Shown here piece after piece: positions 1 to 13,000 of a stretch of DNA of 64,000 nucleotides. Source of the stretch: Pleurodeles waltl (taxonomy: Eukaryota > Chordata > Amphibia > Caudata > Salamandridae); assembly GCF_031143425.1 (NCBI RefSeq), contig NC_090451.1, forward strand, positions 349,502,339 to 349,566,338. Direction: 5' to 3'. Position 1 is the stretch's first letter. Each line of letters starts with the position of its first letter. The notes beneath the pieces are model-generated. The model made no database searches. It was not told the DNA's origin and was given only the letters and a program-made list of their open reading frames with translations. Position numbers and translations under genes: made by a program.

Positions 1-309
1 AACTATAATGTCCCTGTAACCTTTCGTGTTTTTAAGTGAATTTCTATGGTTTTTTTTTTATTCCATTTCCTAATTATAACGCCTCTGTAACCTTTCGTTT
101 TTTGGGTCAATTTCTATGGTTTTTTAACGTAAAGTAATTTTCATTACTATACGTTAATCCACCCAAACTCACAGCCCTTTGGACGTGTACGGTGGGAGTT
201 GGCGGTGGTTACACCAAGCATTCCAGAAGTGGATAGTGGGTGTTTTGGTTAACATATACCTAAGATCCCTAACTTGAGATCTTTTCCCTTGTTAGATGCA
301 ATTCATTTT
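1..309 (-). repeat. Two-unit tandem repeat next to a LINE 3' end
   Basis: Two similar units of about 57 bases lie at about 1-57 and 72-130. Both contain CTGTAACCTTTCG followed by a T-rich stretch and ATTTCTATGG. They lie just beyond the stop of the minus-strand reverse-transcriptase fragment that begins at 310, so they may be part of its 3' untranslated tail; LINE tails are often short tandem repeats. The rest of the stretch shows nothing I recognise. Confidence 0.4.
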
Positions 310-1160
310 TTAGAGGTTTACAGGTACAGAGATCATGGAAAAGTCACAGAAAAAGTATTCTTCAACATTTAGAATATCTCTTCTTGGACTTGCAGCACAT
401 CTTAACTCACTTTTCACCATGCCATCTATACAATAAGAAGCTGCCTCATCCTCACCTGACACTAACAACTTGTTCCAAAATTTCAAAGTGGCTTTCTCCA
501 AGATGTTATACCATGACGTCAGCCCAGTCTCCAACCCTATTGCTTGGAGTGTAGCTGATTTGGGTAAATTCAATACAAGTTTAAGAGACAGGCTTTCAAT
601 ATTTTCCCAATTCTGCATGCCACCCAAAAATAAAATGCCTGATCTATATAAAATTAATACCTGAAAAGTAGTTAGAATTGATCTAGTATCTACCCCCTTA
701 TACTGTGTCCTCAATTTGCATAGACCCTTTATTTTTTGAAGGGCATTCACTTTTACCATTTCACAGTGGGTTTTCCAGCTTAGATTGGAGGAGAAGCGCA
801 TACCCATATATCTATAGGCATTCCTTCATCAATCTTTGTTGTACCTAGATGCCACTTAAATCTATTTTTCTGGTACCCAAACATCGGTCTTTTAGTTTTA
901 CCCACATTCAACCTTTTTTTCCCACAGTAACAAGCAAATGCATCCAGTTTAATCTGAAGGCAAATCTGGTTCCTATCCATAATTACATGGTTGTTCACAT
1001 AAAGTAAACATGCTATCTGTCGACCTCTCTTTTAGTGCTACAGATGATTTGTGAAGATGATTCAAGAATTTCCTTGAGAATAGCAATAGTGGAGCAAGAG
1101 GTTGCCAAGAAGCCATCAGAGCATTCAATGAGGGAGATGTCAAGGGACTGGTTGGCAAAG
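310..1160 (-). pseudogene. Non-LTR retrotransposon reverse transcriptase fragment
   Basis: Minus-strand translation gives a LINE-type RT palm and thumb broken by frameshifts. Reading downward from about 1020, LLYVNNHVIMD aligns with the catalytic YxDD box, with both aspartates now asparagine, so it is inactive. It is followed by LNVGKTK and WHLGTTKIDE, then, in another frame, MGMRFSSNLSWKTH, a typical post-palm LINE block. The frame stays open to a stop at 310. Family knowledge: these blocks occur in Jockey/CR1/L2-type elements; I cannot name the clade. Inference: a dead, 5'-truncated insertion upstream of, and transcribed opposite to, the SLC7A10 exons. The upper boundary is vague. Confidence 0.7.
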
Positions 1161-1373
1161 AATCTAATATATCTCACAAAAAAATAAGCATGTACCAGCA
1201 AAGTGATCAGTGGAGGGGTAAACTCTCTCAGGATTTACTGAACAATAAAGGCAGTTCAATTGATGCAGATCGGGTCTCCGAAGAAGGACAAAGGAGTAAT
1301 CAAATACAAAGTCAATAAAGCACAGTTTATAAATTGTCTTTAACAGAATGGACTGAACAAAATAATAATGCAA

Positions 1374-1463
1374 GTTTTTGTCAAATAGAGTTGTATACAA
1401 AAAAAGGAATATATATATGTTTTTGTCAAATAGAGTTGTATACAAAAAAAGGAATATATATAT
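1374..1463. repeat. 45-base tandem duplication
   Basis: The 45-base unit at 1374-1418, starting GTTTTTGTCAAATAGAG, is repeated immediately at 1419-1463. It runs into a TA microsatellite and lies about 130 bases upstream of the SLC7A10 splice acceptor, inside an intron. Confidence 0.85.
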
Positions 1464-1469
1464 ATATAT

Positions 1470-1500
<31 letters not shown>
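1454..1500. repeat. (TA)n microsatellite
   Basis: An almost pure TA dinucleotide run with one G interruption near 1471. It generates long but meaningless reading frames rich in Tyr and Ile on both strands. Confidence 0.95.
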
Positions 1501-1509
<9 letters not shown>

Positions 1510-1596
1510 CCTAGATTACATAGAATTGCATCATTTTTTTTTTTTTTTTTTACTGCTTATAGGTACAATGTGCTAACATGTCTATTCTTTCTCTAG

Positions 1597-1774
1597 ATTA
1601 ACCTGATTATTCCAATTACGTATCTGGCATTTTGGGCATTTCTGCTCATCTTCAGTTTTTACTCAGAACCAGTCGTCTGTGGAGTTGGCCTTATTATCAT
1701 ACTGACAGGAGTACCTGTCTTTTTTCTGGGCGTGTATTGGAGGAACAAACCAAAATGTATAAATAGTTTTATTG
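1597..1774 (+). CDS. SLC7A10: SLC7A10 (Asc-1) amino-acid transporter, penultimate coding exon
   Basis: The exon encodes 59 residues plus one base of a split codon. It begins after a pyrimidine-rich tract ending CTCTAG and ends at G1774 before GTGAGG. The peptide starts [17 protein letters not shown] and continues with [18 protein letters not shown] and [13 protein letters not shown]. This is the last two membrane helices and the start of the cytoplasmic tail of an LAT-family (SLC7) light chain. Family knowledge: Asc-1 is a sodium-independent exchanger of small neutral amino acids, including D-serine, that pairs with the 4F2 heavy chain SLC3A2. The sequence is closer to remembered Asc-1 (AFWAFLLVFSF, ILTGVPIFFLGV) than to SLC7A8 or SLC7A5. 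Upstream exons lie outside the window. A paralogous Asc-type gene cannot be fully excluded. Confidence 0.88.
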
Positions 1775-4690
1775 GTGAGGACCAGTTTTACTTTACTGTA
1801 CAAAACATTATACAATCTCTTTCATTCTGAATGTGAAGTGTAATGCATTGTTTTGATACTTCAATACTTGAAAACGTTTGGAGCATAATGTATGAGTTTG
1901 CTTATTATTTGCATGCTATAAACCAAGCAAGGGATTGCCCAGTATCCTCACCGCCCCTGGGTTATCAATATCAATGTAGTATTTTTATGTCAGGAAAGTT
2001 TACAATTTTCCTAATTTTTGAAGTTTGCGAAGTGTTCGGGTAAAGTGTCACCTTTATCCATGTATAGTTTGTGTAGTGCAAAGTTTTTTTCATCACATTG
2101 TGAGATACGTTTCACTCTAATTTAATCCAGCAACGATGGAAAATTTACATAGACTGTTTCTATCAAAGTCTATCAGTGTTTTCTATGCAGTGCGGAAAAA
2201 TAAGTCAAATGTATGCTTGCAAGCTTATTTATGTGGGGTGTTGTGTTGCAAAAGAACACCTTTTCACACAAATGTGGGGGAAAGGTATTTATTGAAACTG
2301 AGAGAGTGCAAATTGTCTACAGACCTCAAGAGGGTATGAGATCAAATTCTGCAACTTCACACAACCTTAAAATGTGTCTTAGCACATCTCCTAACAGTTA
2401 ATTGTACGACCAGGGGAGTGACGGACAATCAGATCAGATCGACCACACAGGCATCTACTCCACTTGCATATTATCAGCACGCAGCCACCATTCCAGCGCC
2501 ACCATGATGAGTCTTTATTAACTGTTTTAATTTATTTTGTTGCGCACACGTTTTCTAAACAGAACCCAAGCTTGTTTTCCACTGGGAATTAAGTGGCAGT
2601 ACTAGAGTCCCTCTATATAGTCTCTTTAGATTCAACCATGAAGCAGCAAGCCACAGTTTGCTTGGCTGCAAGAAATCAAACCAGAAAGTTTAAAATGCCA
2701 TTTAGGATCAATTATCAAAACCTTAATAAAGTTTACCAGAGCAGCTCTTCTCAACGTGTTCTGTCAATTACCATAGTTACTTCAAGGCCTAATGAGTTCA
2801 TATTTTAACACCTTATTCAGCTAAGGAATGCTTAACGAGTGCTGTTCAACTGTTCCAGAATGCAGACATTCATAGTAACATGTCAATTATGATTCACAAA
2901 AATAAATGCAGTAGATTTCCTCCTACGAGTGGTGCAAATTGACGACCTTAAAAATTATGAAAATCCACTGAAGTAAATAAGGGTTTTACAAATCAGAAAA
3001 TTCCACGCAAATTCTTACTGGCCCATATAGCACAGAACGTGCTACATAAAGGTATACATACATCAGATATGCCCATCAGCACGTGCAAACTTTTTATTCA
3101 CGTAGAATAATTTTGTACGTGGAAAAAACCCATTGCCTAGTGCGAACGGAAAAAAGGGGGTGTTAAAAACATGTTCTCATTCTTCAAACACTTGTTCCTA
3201 ACTTCACTAAGAGTAACCTCACAAGCATTTTCAAAGTGGGAAGGACTATGTGTAATGTTTTGGAATACTAACAATTGTACTACTTTGTAGTTGTTCCAAA
3301 CATTTTGGAGAGCTTGTCACACCTGCCAACACTCCCCAACCTCCCTCATTTTATCCACACCCCTAACCTTGCAAGTGTCGAAACTCTGACATTCTTCTCA
3401 CTATTACCCAGTTGTAAAATTAATTTCTGGTTTGAAAATCCCGATTTCCACGTCGAAAGTGGAATTTGCAGCCAGGAATTCCTTATTCTGTGACTCGAGA
3501 TTTGAGGATTCAAATCCAACTTTGTGCACCTTCACATAAGCGTGTCAAATGTTTTGTGTAACGATCCTCTCATGTTCTGTGTCTATTCAGTAGATTGCTA
3601 GTCATATGAAACACAAACTGCATCTTCTGCTGGTCACATTACAATGGTACTCAGAGAAAAGTACCACGTCTTTACAATGTGGGGCCCTGTGCATATATGG
3701 AACCGTAAGACAAACAATACAATATTAAGCAAAACACACTGTACATCCCAAAAACGAAAGTCAGAAATTAACATGAACACTAAATAGGCAGAAATATACA
3801 CTGTGTAAATGTATGTATGCTCCAGTGAATCAAGATCTTTGTTTAAGATTAACGGTTGCATCTTTTAAACCATTATAATGCTGTTTTTCTAAAACCACAG
3901 GACGAAAGCGGTATTGGTTGTATAGCTCAATGAAGCTAAACATTGAAAAAGAGAAACAACAAGATTGACTCTGCATTGAGTGGTTTTAAAGAATTTAGAA
4001 AATGTCGAGAAACCTGTCATATTTAATGGGCAATTCTGCAAAATCTATAAACAAAATATATATAGACCTTTTAATATTTGTTAATCTCCTCTTACAGCAG
4101 TGTAATGTAGGCTTGTATCCACAGATTAATGGTTTCAAACCAATGTGGAGGCCTAACTTGGATCACATAAGTAAAGTGATGTATACACACTTGAACCAAT
4201 GCGCTTCCATTTTCTGTGTCCACTCTGTGTTATGACTACTGTGTTGATATTACTGTTGTGAGGCTATTTCAAGCAACAATCAGCTTTGATGACACACTAC
4301 ACCTAGCAGAGCAATGTCCATTTTTGGTAACGCATATTTTTGTTTACTTCTTAACAATGAAAGAGTACATTGCAATTTCTTGAAGGAGGACACAACAATC
4401 TCACATATTTATTTAAGTCCAAATTCTGTGTCATAAAGTCAAATGTATTTGCCTATTTTAATAAATCTTTAAAAGACTCATCTTTCAGAATGCACTGTCT
4501 TGCATATCAAATCTAACATTTAAAAGTCCTTATTTTAACTCGAGTTGAGGTTTGAGTTGAATATCACAGGGCACAGCCTTTGAAGTTCGGTGTTTGATCC
4601 CAATAATGCCATTGCGTAGTCCAAATGTATTAATTTCTTCAATAAGAAAAATTACAGTGCTGCCTTCTTTGTGTTTTCCTTCTTCTGTAG
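1775..4690 (+). other. Last intron of SLC7A10
   Basis: A GT-AG intron of 2.9 kb (GTGAGG at 1775, TTCTTCTGTAG ending at 4690). Joining the flanks gives a GAG codon and continuous SFIESMTYCG, as expected for the family. Inside is moderately AT-rich DNA without a recognisable repeat, exon or RNA gene. Confidence 0.8.
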
Positions 4691-4821
4691 AGTCCATGAC
4701 ATACTGTGGGCAGAAGATTTGCTATGTGGTATATCCCCAGGACGACGCACCAACAGAAGATATCGTACCTTACAATCATTCAGAAGTTGCAGAAAATGAA
4801 ATATCACTAAAGAAAAAATAA
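4691..4821 (+). CDS. SLC7A10: SLC7A10 (Asc-1), last coding exon
   Basis: After the acceptor at 4690 the frame reads (E)SMTYCGQKICYVVYPQDD and ends in a hydrophilic tail NEISLKKK with TAA at 4819-4821. Remembered mammalian Asc-1 has ESMTHWGQELCFVVYPQD at the same place, so the ESMT...VVYPQD core is conserved while the distal tail (APTEDIVPYNHSEVAE) has diverged. Together with the previous exon this gives the final 102 residues in one consistent phase. The tail is cytoplasmic. The reading frame is intact and both splice sites are canonical, so the gene is probably functional. Confidence 0.9.
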
Positions 4822-6703
4822 AATATTCTAATAGAAGTAGCATTTTGTTTACATGTTGATTTTTATAAAGTACTTCTTTGAAAATGTTTTTAGGACAGAG
4901 AAATACAAAAGGTAAGGCACTCCTGTACCTAGAACTCGTGTTATAGAATACCAACATGCTCTTGGTATTTCCTAAAAATAAAACCAGAACTAGTTGTTTA
5001 TTATTTCGACTTTTGAATCGGAGATTTACATGTGGCCACTACGTAAGAGCGTCAAACAAGGAGAAAGAGTTGCATCTTATTAGTGCATTGGAGATGACAT
5101 GGCTGCAGTTGATAAATCTGCCTCAGTCACAACTCCTTCCAGCCACAAAAGATGTTGTCTCTTAACAGGTAAGTGGAGTCTATGAAAGCTAGCATTTTAG
5201 GGCCTATCCGCCTTTCGATTGGTTTTGAAAATGTGGCACTTGTGTATTCTAAAATATGATACCTCAGTATAGAGGCTCAGCTGACAATTGTTTTTAAAGG
5301 CCTAAAGAGGGATATTAGCCAATATGCCATGATTTCATAGAAGAAAGGAAAGCAATATTGTTCTGGGTCAGCGGGGTTATCTCTAGTCAGCCACTCGTAT
5401 AAATAATAGATTCTCAAGGTAGTTTTGGTGTCAGTGGAAAAATAATACTCACCATGCCTCTTGTGCCAGGAAAAGTAAAACCCTTCTCCTGGCAAATGTT
5501 CACTGCAAAAAAGAAAACTGCCAATAATGTACTATTTCAGTAGACATGCCACACAGACTTAGTAGAATTATTTGTGTAGACGCAGCAATGCTCAAATACA
5601 ATTTATTTATCCAAAAGATAATGGCACGGCAGTTATTTCTCAAGAAAGTGTGTCATAAGTTGTAGTGCCGGTTCTCTTGCATCCTCATTTTATTCTTATT
5701 CCAGAAGAGATCCCCTGACACAGTACATTTTCCAATAATGATTCCCCTTCACAGTTCATCACTCAGTGCCAGTAATCGTGCCAACACCAGCCACATTGGA
5801 TCTGACGAAACCCTTCTCCAGCAGAAGTATTCCACCTGCGTTCATACACCCGCATTAAAGATTATGTAGCTCTGACCACAAATAAATGTTCTGGGTGCGT
5901 GAATGTAATTTGTGGCCAGTATACACCACGCACGTCTGTAATCTCGACCTACATGTAACCATTTATGTCTGCTTACATTTGTGCAGGTGTGTAACCCAAG
6001 CCCTGCAGCACAGGAGGGGTCCCAACCCTTCCTTGAGTCCAAAATACATCAGGTTTACCCTATTTAACCCAAGTCCAATAACTATCTGTGAAAAATGGTA
6101 GACTCATGGGTCCCGCTTCATATTCTGCAGGGGTGGGCCATCTCTTTCCATTATGCCACTGCATTGCTATCAGGGCTTGTGCATGGATGGCTTGCTTCTA
6201 CAGAATTTAGTCACTAATTAATTCTTCAACTAGAATCCGTCAGAATGAAGCCCGCGATTAGCATTCCCATCAGGATTCACATAAGTTATTGGTGTTGGGA
6301 TTTATTTGCTCCATGACTTTATATGCAAGGATTTTGTTGTCCCATTAATTGTTATACTAATATTTAGCTGCCTTCAACCAGATTTGTGATAGTATGTTGA
6401 TGTAATTATCAGTAAAAAGGTCTCTGGCTGCTTCAACAAAACGAACATACCAGGGCTCAGCTATTCTGTTAAATCAGACATGCCTGTCTTCTGCTCCAAA
6501 AAAGGATTCCTATGTATGTTTAGTTATCCCCACCCCATCAAAGTATTCCTGTGAACATTATTTGCCCCATCCAATAATGCATGTTAGTATTCATCAACTC
6601 CAGCAAATGCATATTTAGCAAAAGACTACTCTAGAAAATGATGTATTCAGTACAATCTATTACTTCTAATACACTACAACATTCTAAACATTTAGCATGG
6701 CAC
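4822..6703. other. Intergenic DNA, nothing recognised apart from the poly(A) candidate
   Basis: Short reading frames occur on both strands, none with a recognisable domain. No TIR pairs, LINE motifs or RNA folds were noticed. It presumably contains the SLC7A10 3' untranslated region and decayed repeats. Confidence 0.5.
4977..4982 (+). promoter_or_regulatory. Candidate polyadenylation signal for SLC7A10
   Basis: AATAAA lies about 155 bases after the stop. Another AATAAA (4817-4822) overlaps the stop codon itself. No transcript evidence is available, so which is used is unknown. Confidence 0.35.
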
Positions 6704-6706
6704 TTA

Positions 6707-7395
6707 GGGCCAGATGTAGCAAAGCGTTTGCGAGTCGCAAAAGCCTCACCGGAATGCAGAAATGCATTTTGCGAGTCGGATCCGACTCGCAAAATGCATT
6801 TCCGACTCGCAAATAAGAAGGGGTGTTCCCTTCCTATTTGCGACTCGCAATGCTATGCAATTCCATTTGCAACCGCAAAAGGGGTTGCAAATGGAATCGC
6901 AGTTACCATTCACTTGAAGTGGATGGTAACCCAGTTGCAAACGGGAAGGGGTCCCCATGGGACCCCTTCCCCTTTGTGACTGGACATAAAAATATTTTTT
7001 CAGAGCAGGCAGTGGTCCAAGGGACCACTACCTGCCCTGAAAAAATCCGAAACAAAAGGTTTCGTTTTTTTTTTTCTAAGTGCAGCTCGTTTTCCTTTAA
7101 GGAAAACGGGCTACACTTTGACAAAAAAAAACTGCTTTATTTAAAAGCAGTCACAGACATGGTGGTCTGCTGTCTCCAGCAGGCCACCATCCCCGTGAGT
7201 GCCCAGACGCGCTATGGGGTCGCAAATTGCGACCCACCTCATTAATATTCATGAGGTGGGTCTTTGCGACCCCATAGCGAGTCGCAGACGGTGTCTGAGA
7301 CACCTTTCTGCATTTGGTTTTGCGAGTTGCAATTTGCGAGTCGCTATGACCCGCAAATTGCAAGTCGCAAAACTATACTTACCTACATCTGGCCC
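6707..7395. mobile_element. Hairpin-ladder MITE 1 (Harbinger-like, TTA target duplication)
   Basis: A 689-base element bounded by a 13-base perfect terminal inverted repeat: GGGCCAGATGTAG at 6707-6719 and its complement at 7383-7395. It is flanked by TTA at 6704-6706 and 7396-7398. A three-base TTA/TAA duplication is the hallmark of PIF/Harbinger transposons. There is no transposase, so it is non-autonomous. The interior is a run of adjacent inverted repeats: a perfect 44-base palindrome at 6759-6802, then 6861-6896, 6902-6930, 6943-6971, about 7001-7044, about 7081-7116, 7159-7190 and 7210-7279. The motif GCGAGTCGCAA or its relatives recurs across the element. The superfamily is an inference from the target duplication. 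Confidence 0.85.
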
Positions 7396-7398
7396 TTA

Positions 7399-10043
7399 GT
7401 GACGATTACTTCAAAGAATTATCCATTGTGCTTTCCAACTGTGTTTCCTAGCCCTTATCAACCAACAAGAATGTGTCGCAAATTTGCTAGAACAATAGAA
7501 AAAAAGAGTACATGGGCGGAAGATTAAAGAGGCAAGTCATTTTAATATTCTGTCCAGCCCCTTTCGTTGCAAATGTGCAGGTAAAATAAAAAGCAAAAAA
7601 TACAGGACGTTAGAAACTAAGATAGTCAGCAGCAGCTGGGATGCAGGACTGCTGTCCAAGGCACGGCCCCCTCCTCTAAATTATATTGTTCAATAAGTAG
7701 TATTTTTGAAAAAGCAAATGGCAAATACCAGGTAGTTGCCCAGAAGATGTGTTTGTTTGGCACATGCTTCCATTGGCAATTAAATCTGGCACTTATGAAG
7801 CGGGCATTTGGCGTTCTTGAAGGGACACTGCCCCACCCCCCCTTTGTTGGAAGTAAAATCTTATAACTCCCTTCCTGTCGACGTCTTTCTTCTACATGAC
7901 TGAAACACAGCATAAGATCACAGGCCTGAGAAAGGTTTTTAAAAAACGGAATAATACAAATAGGTACTAAATGCATAATAGGGTAAATAGTAGGAGAACA
8001 CAAAGCATGTTGTTATGACACACGCACCATATTTTCAGTAAAAGACAAAAAAAATCACAGTGAGGCTGAGGACCTTCACAGGAATAAAGAATATGTCCAA
8101 GTGGGTTAAAGTGCCGTTCGTCTGCCTGATGAGCAATGAGGACGTGGTCTCATTATTTGCCACTTGGAACCTCAAAACAGAATCAGGATAGTACAAAGAA
8201 ATCAGTAAGAAAACAAGAACAGAACATCGCATCCAGGTCCAAGTGTGAGCTCATTTTCATCTTGAAAACCAAATAACATAGCTGATACTATGCACTTACT
8301 ACTGATTGCAATCCCGAGCTTTAGGGACAAGGCTTTCGAAAATACCTTCCAAATACAACAGGCGAAGAAGCTGTTCAAAAAGAGTTCGTCTTAAGAGTGA
8401 AATCCACATTACCTCAGATCTCTATCATAATAAAAGCTGTAAATTTGTGTAATCAAAGCTGAAATTTTAAACGTGCTATGCTGCTCTTTGTACCTGATAC
8501 GATAATAGAGCCACAAAGATGAAAAAAATAGAGGCCAAGTCTCCCAAATCCAAAGTCAGTAACTTAACCATTAAACCGCAGCCTCGAACACTTCTTCCTT
8601 GCAAAGGTTAGCCCTGCCACCTAAAGCTATGCTGATTGACAGAGTCCATTTTCACAGTCTCTCAGGCATTACGTGGAAAACACTACCCGAGTACCAAGAA
8701 ATCCATAATCCCTGACGAAACGACCAAGAAAATCACAACAAAGAATGTGGAGACACAGAGGGATGGAGCAGGTGAGACTTCCAAAGGTATGTCGGGTGGG
8801 GTGACAGAAAGGGTCACACTACACCTCGCAACCCCAAACAGTGAGCATTGGTGACAAATGTAATAAATAATATATATGGGAATGGTTGTTTCTTTGTAAT
8901 TCAGACGATGCGGTGTGCTTTATTATGTTCACCTTAATCCAGTCTTTCCAAAGCCATTTTATTTACTCATTACTTGGACAGTCACCAGATGATGTTCTTG
9001 CTTAGAACCAAGATCTAAAGATGTTGTGACAACAGGCATAAAAACCAGCTAGATTGGATGCCACATGGCGGGGTAGAGCAATGCAGTCGTTTTTTCAGTG
9101 AACACTAGAACCATTTTCAAATAGAAAAGTGAAAAAGAGTTTCTTGGACAGGAGCACTTCCTTTTATTATGGGCCCTAGGAATTCATGGAGAATAAGGCA
9201 CCTCTAACAACTCTGATACGTTAGTTGCGGTGGACAAATTCACTACCATTATATATTGACCATTTACAGAAACGTATATTGCCAACAACTAACACTTCCA
9301 CCAAAAGCACTACTACCAAAATGGTCATGACATTGACCTGGATCTAGTGTCCGAATTCCTACAACTGGAGTCAGACCAGTAAATTGACCAGGCCATAGAT
9401 ATGACAGGCTGATGTAATAGCAAAAAAAAAGTGATAGAGAGAATTAATGCCGCTTGATTAGAATCCAAGCAGCATTAGAAGGGTAAATGAGCCATGTCCG
9501 GCTTGAGGTGACTCCTTTAGACAGCAAAAAGGTGTAGAGCTGAAAATGCTTAAATTAATCTGTACCGGTCAGGGTGCATTCCATAGTATTATTTGTGGTT
9601 GAGATTGAATAAGTCATGACTATGCATATGTTAAGTTGATGACAAGGTTTATTCCTATCAAGCTTGCTGATGTGACAGTAGTTAATCCCCAAGGTCTGTT
9701 CATCTAGAGTTCACTTTAAAAAGGTGATTCTTCAAGGCAAACTGGGCAATTACTGAGTGGATGATTGCTACTATGACCAACTCCCTTTGATTGTTTCTCT
9801 GTTTATCAATTCCAATGTGAGGACGAAGGGATCTGTAAGTCAGTCATATTGAGCTTTCTGGTGAGACTTCAGGTATGCATGAGGCCATTGGGAGTTAGAG
9901 CTCTGTCGATTTAAACATCATTTGGTGGAGGTAAACAGCACTGTCCTATGAATTGTCACAATGGCTCACATGAACTGGAAGTTGTTCCCAATTTAATGCA
10001 TAACTTGGCATTGTTTAGAGAAGACATCAACAAAAGTGAGATG
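7399..10043. other. Intergenic DNA, nothing recognised
   Basis: No reading frame with a recognisable product and no clear terminal repeats were found in this 2.6 kb. Confidence 0.5.
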
Positions 10044-13000
10044 TTAAGAAACAAGGGACTGGGGGGCGTGGGTTGGCTGCGAAAGATGGCGGTCTCTGTG
10101 AAGAGCTCCAGCTGCCCGCACCGAATACAGCATAATCCACAATGTAACAGGCTGCTTTGACAATGCAGCAGGCTTGCTTGGACTGCAGTTCTTGCATGTG
10201 AATATTGGCTGCCCACTTTTGGTTCCAGGACTGTCGGGGACAACGAGGCAGCCCGTGGTGACTGTTCACACTCCTGCAGCCTAACTGATGCTGGGTGTGA
10301 CCACAGAGGACCCCTGGCTCGGGTTTTGGCTCCTACGCGGAAGGAGGCTGGTGGGTACCCTTTTCCTGCACCTTTGCTGTGTCACCACATGGCTGTGGGG
10401 CAGCTGGGGGAGAGGGGCTCACCACTGAGGCCTGCTGTGTGACTGGGCTCTGGTCGCAGATCAGCAACCGGATCTTGTCACAGTGCACCCCAGGCCCCCA
10501 TGAGGAGGGGACCCTGTCTTAGACTTTGAAGGCTGGACCATGGGGCAGGTTCTCCTGAATCCCCCGTTACCCTGTGGGTACTCCCCACATCTTCTTTGTG
10601 TTCAGCCTGAGGACCAACAGCCAGGTCAGGCCACAAACCATGTTCCACTCATGTAGATGGGGGCTGCGGCCCCTCATTTGACCAGGGCATTGGAACGGAC
10701 CGCAGAGTTAGGGGGAATTTTCCACAGTTGCTGTCTCCCCTGCACCCCCCAGCTGGAATCGTTGGCTGAGTTGGGCCACAGGCATGAACTGAGGTCCCTC
10801 CCTTCACTCTCCTCAATATATCTAATGCTTTAACTCTGAGATTGGTGGCCATGTAGGGGGAATGGTGATCTCCCCCTGATCCCCTACATTGGTCCTCTTA
10901 TTGGTCAGTAGTGATTTCATGCCCTAGTGCTGGTCACGGTGTGTGTCCGGTGGCAATTTTGTGGCTCTGGCGCTTGGGGCCACGGCCTGTTTGTGCCTCG
11001 TCCTGGAGGATTTTTCTGCTTGTTGTCCCAGTTGGACAGCACAAGACAGGCTGCGTGACTTCAAACTCCCTGTCTCTGTGGACTGCAGATCTGTCAGCTG
11101 GAGAAGGCCGGTTATTGTGCCAGGACTAAGGGAAGGAGTCATAGATCTACTGGGGACAGCCTTTCATGGATCTTCATGGGTAGATGAATAGCTATTATAT
11201 CGCACTTGTCTATTCAGACAGTGTCCCGGCACTTGCCATTCAGAGATGTGGAAAGAGTGGCAAGGTTCATCAGTAAGCCTCCAATCTCTACAGTTTTAAT
11301 ACGTACGCTTTCAGCTCTTTTAGAACCTAGCTTTCTCAGTGATAGATCTCAGATGACCAGGCATCTGATTCCACATGCTTCCTGCCACGACAGGGAAAGA
11401 GGATATATATTAGGAGATATGTGTCATGTTCGTACCTAGCATGACGCCCAGGATCACTACATCACGATCACTGGCTTCTATGGAGGCAAACTCTTTTCCA
11501 TCCTCAACGAGTATGCACCATACACCTTACTTGAGGCATTCTTATGTACCATACTCAGGAAGATCCAATTTTGGCCTCGTGGACTGTCTGATCACTTGCC
11601 TTTTGAGTTGCAAATGGCGACAGCAGAGTACAGGGGCCTGCCTCAGTGGTAGCAAAGCAATTGAACCCTAGTAGACACCCAGTTTAAGTTGGCCCATCAG
11701 GATGCCACACGTGAATACCTTCATCACAGCTTAGGCTCAGTTACCTCCCCCGGGCTCCTGTGGAAAGCTTGGAAGGCCACAACGCATGGTTTCAATTATA
11801 GTTATTGGGTAGCCCATCACAACTGCATAGACAGTGAGGTGATGGAGTTAGAGGCGAGCCATCTTGAGCTGGAAGTCCAATATCTGGCCTCCCCTGATCC
11901 AGCAACCCTACGAGACTCACTGCACACCAGAACCATCTTATGTCGAACTCTGATGGAGGAGGTGCACTTGGCTTGGACGGTTACTAAGAGTCACATTTAT
12001 CAATGTGGAGACAAATTCAGCAAAACCCTTCAGTGGCTTGGTTCTGAAGCGCTCTCACAGAACCCAATCCCATGCATCCTCAATACCCAGTGGAACTGTG
12101 TATCCTGTGCTCGGCTGATTGCCAGCACATTTGCTGATTACTATAGTAAACTATATGCCCCCCGCCGGGACACTAAGAGCCCCTCAGAGGTGGAGTTGTT
12201 TGTCCGGGATTTCCCTGCCCATACTCTCTCACCTTAAGACAAGGAAACCTTAGAGCTGGAAATCACAGTGAAGGAACTGGGGGTGGCCTTGATGCAGCTG
12301 CATGCGGGAAAGTCGCCAAGTCCGGACAGCCTCCGGGCTGAATTTTATAAGGCAACCTGGGCGCTCACAGGCCCCGACATGCAAGGGGTTTCCTGTTAGG
12401 CTACAGCAGGACAATTGCTGCCTCTGAACCATAGGACCACAGCTATTATAGTTATTCTCAAACTGCATCAACTAATGGAGTGCTGTGGGTCTTATCACCC
12501 AATTTCACTTTTGAACATCGAGGTCAAGGTGTGGGTCAAGGCATTGGCTATTAGACTGATTAAGGTCATATCCACTTTGATCCACCCAGACCAATTGGGC
12601 TTCATGCTAGGCTGCGCTACAAGGCACAACATTCAGCGAGTGTACAATGCTATTGCTGTCTTGCAGTGTCATCATGCTGACAGAGCACTCTTACAGGTGG
12701 ACTTCTGTAAATCTTTTGATTCCATCGTATGGCCGTTTCGGTTTCCTCTTCTCTCTAGGATGAACTTTGGACCCGGGTTCATTGGTTATGTAAAACTTCT
12801 CTACACTGAGCTGTTCACTCAGGTCAGGGTGGATGAGACTACTTCTGCCCCTTTTCCGGTTGAGTGGGGAACGCATCAGGGGTGTCTCCTCTATCCATTC
12901 CTCTTTGCTTGGCCGGGCTATCTTGGCCTTCGTGGCTCCAGGTCCTCACACAGGGGTTTCAATATTTGGAAGTGTATGTCACTACAGACAAGACCCGGGT

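Noticed and set aside
1164..1505. 113-residue frame rich in Tyr and Ile
   Set aside because: It is translation of a TA microsatellite and the 45-base duplication.
1597..4821. SLC7A8 (LAT2) or SLC7A5 as identity of the transporter exons
   Set aside because: The tail ESMTYCGQKICYVVYPQD fits Asc-1. As remembered, LAT2 has a different segment after the last helix and LAT1 a short tail, and the neighbour LRP3 supports SLC7A10.
8120..8160. CTGATGAG hammerhead-like start
   Set aside because: No GAAA box or closing stem follows at a suitable distance.
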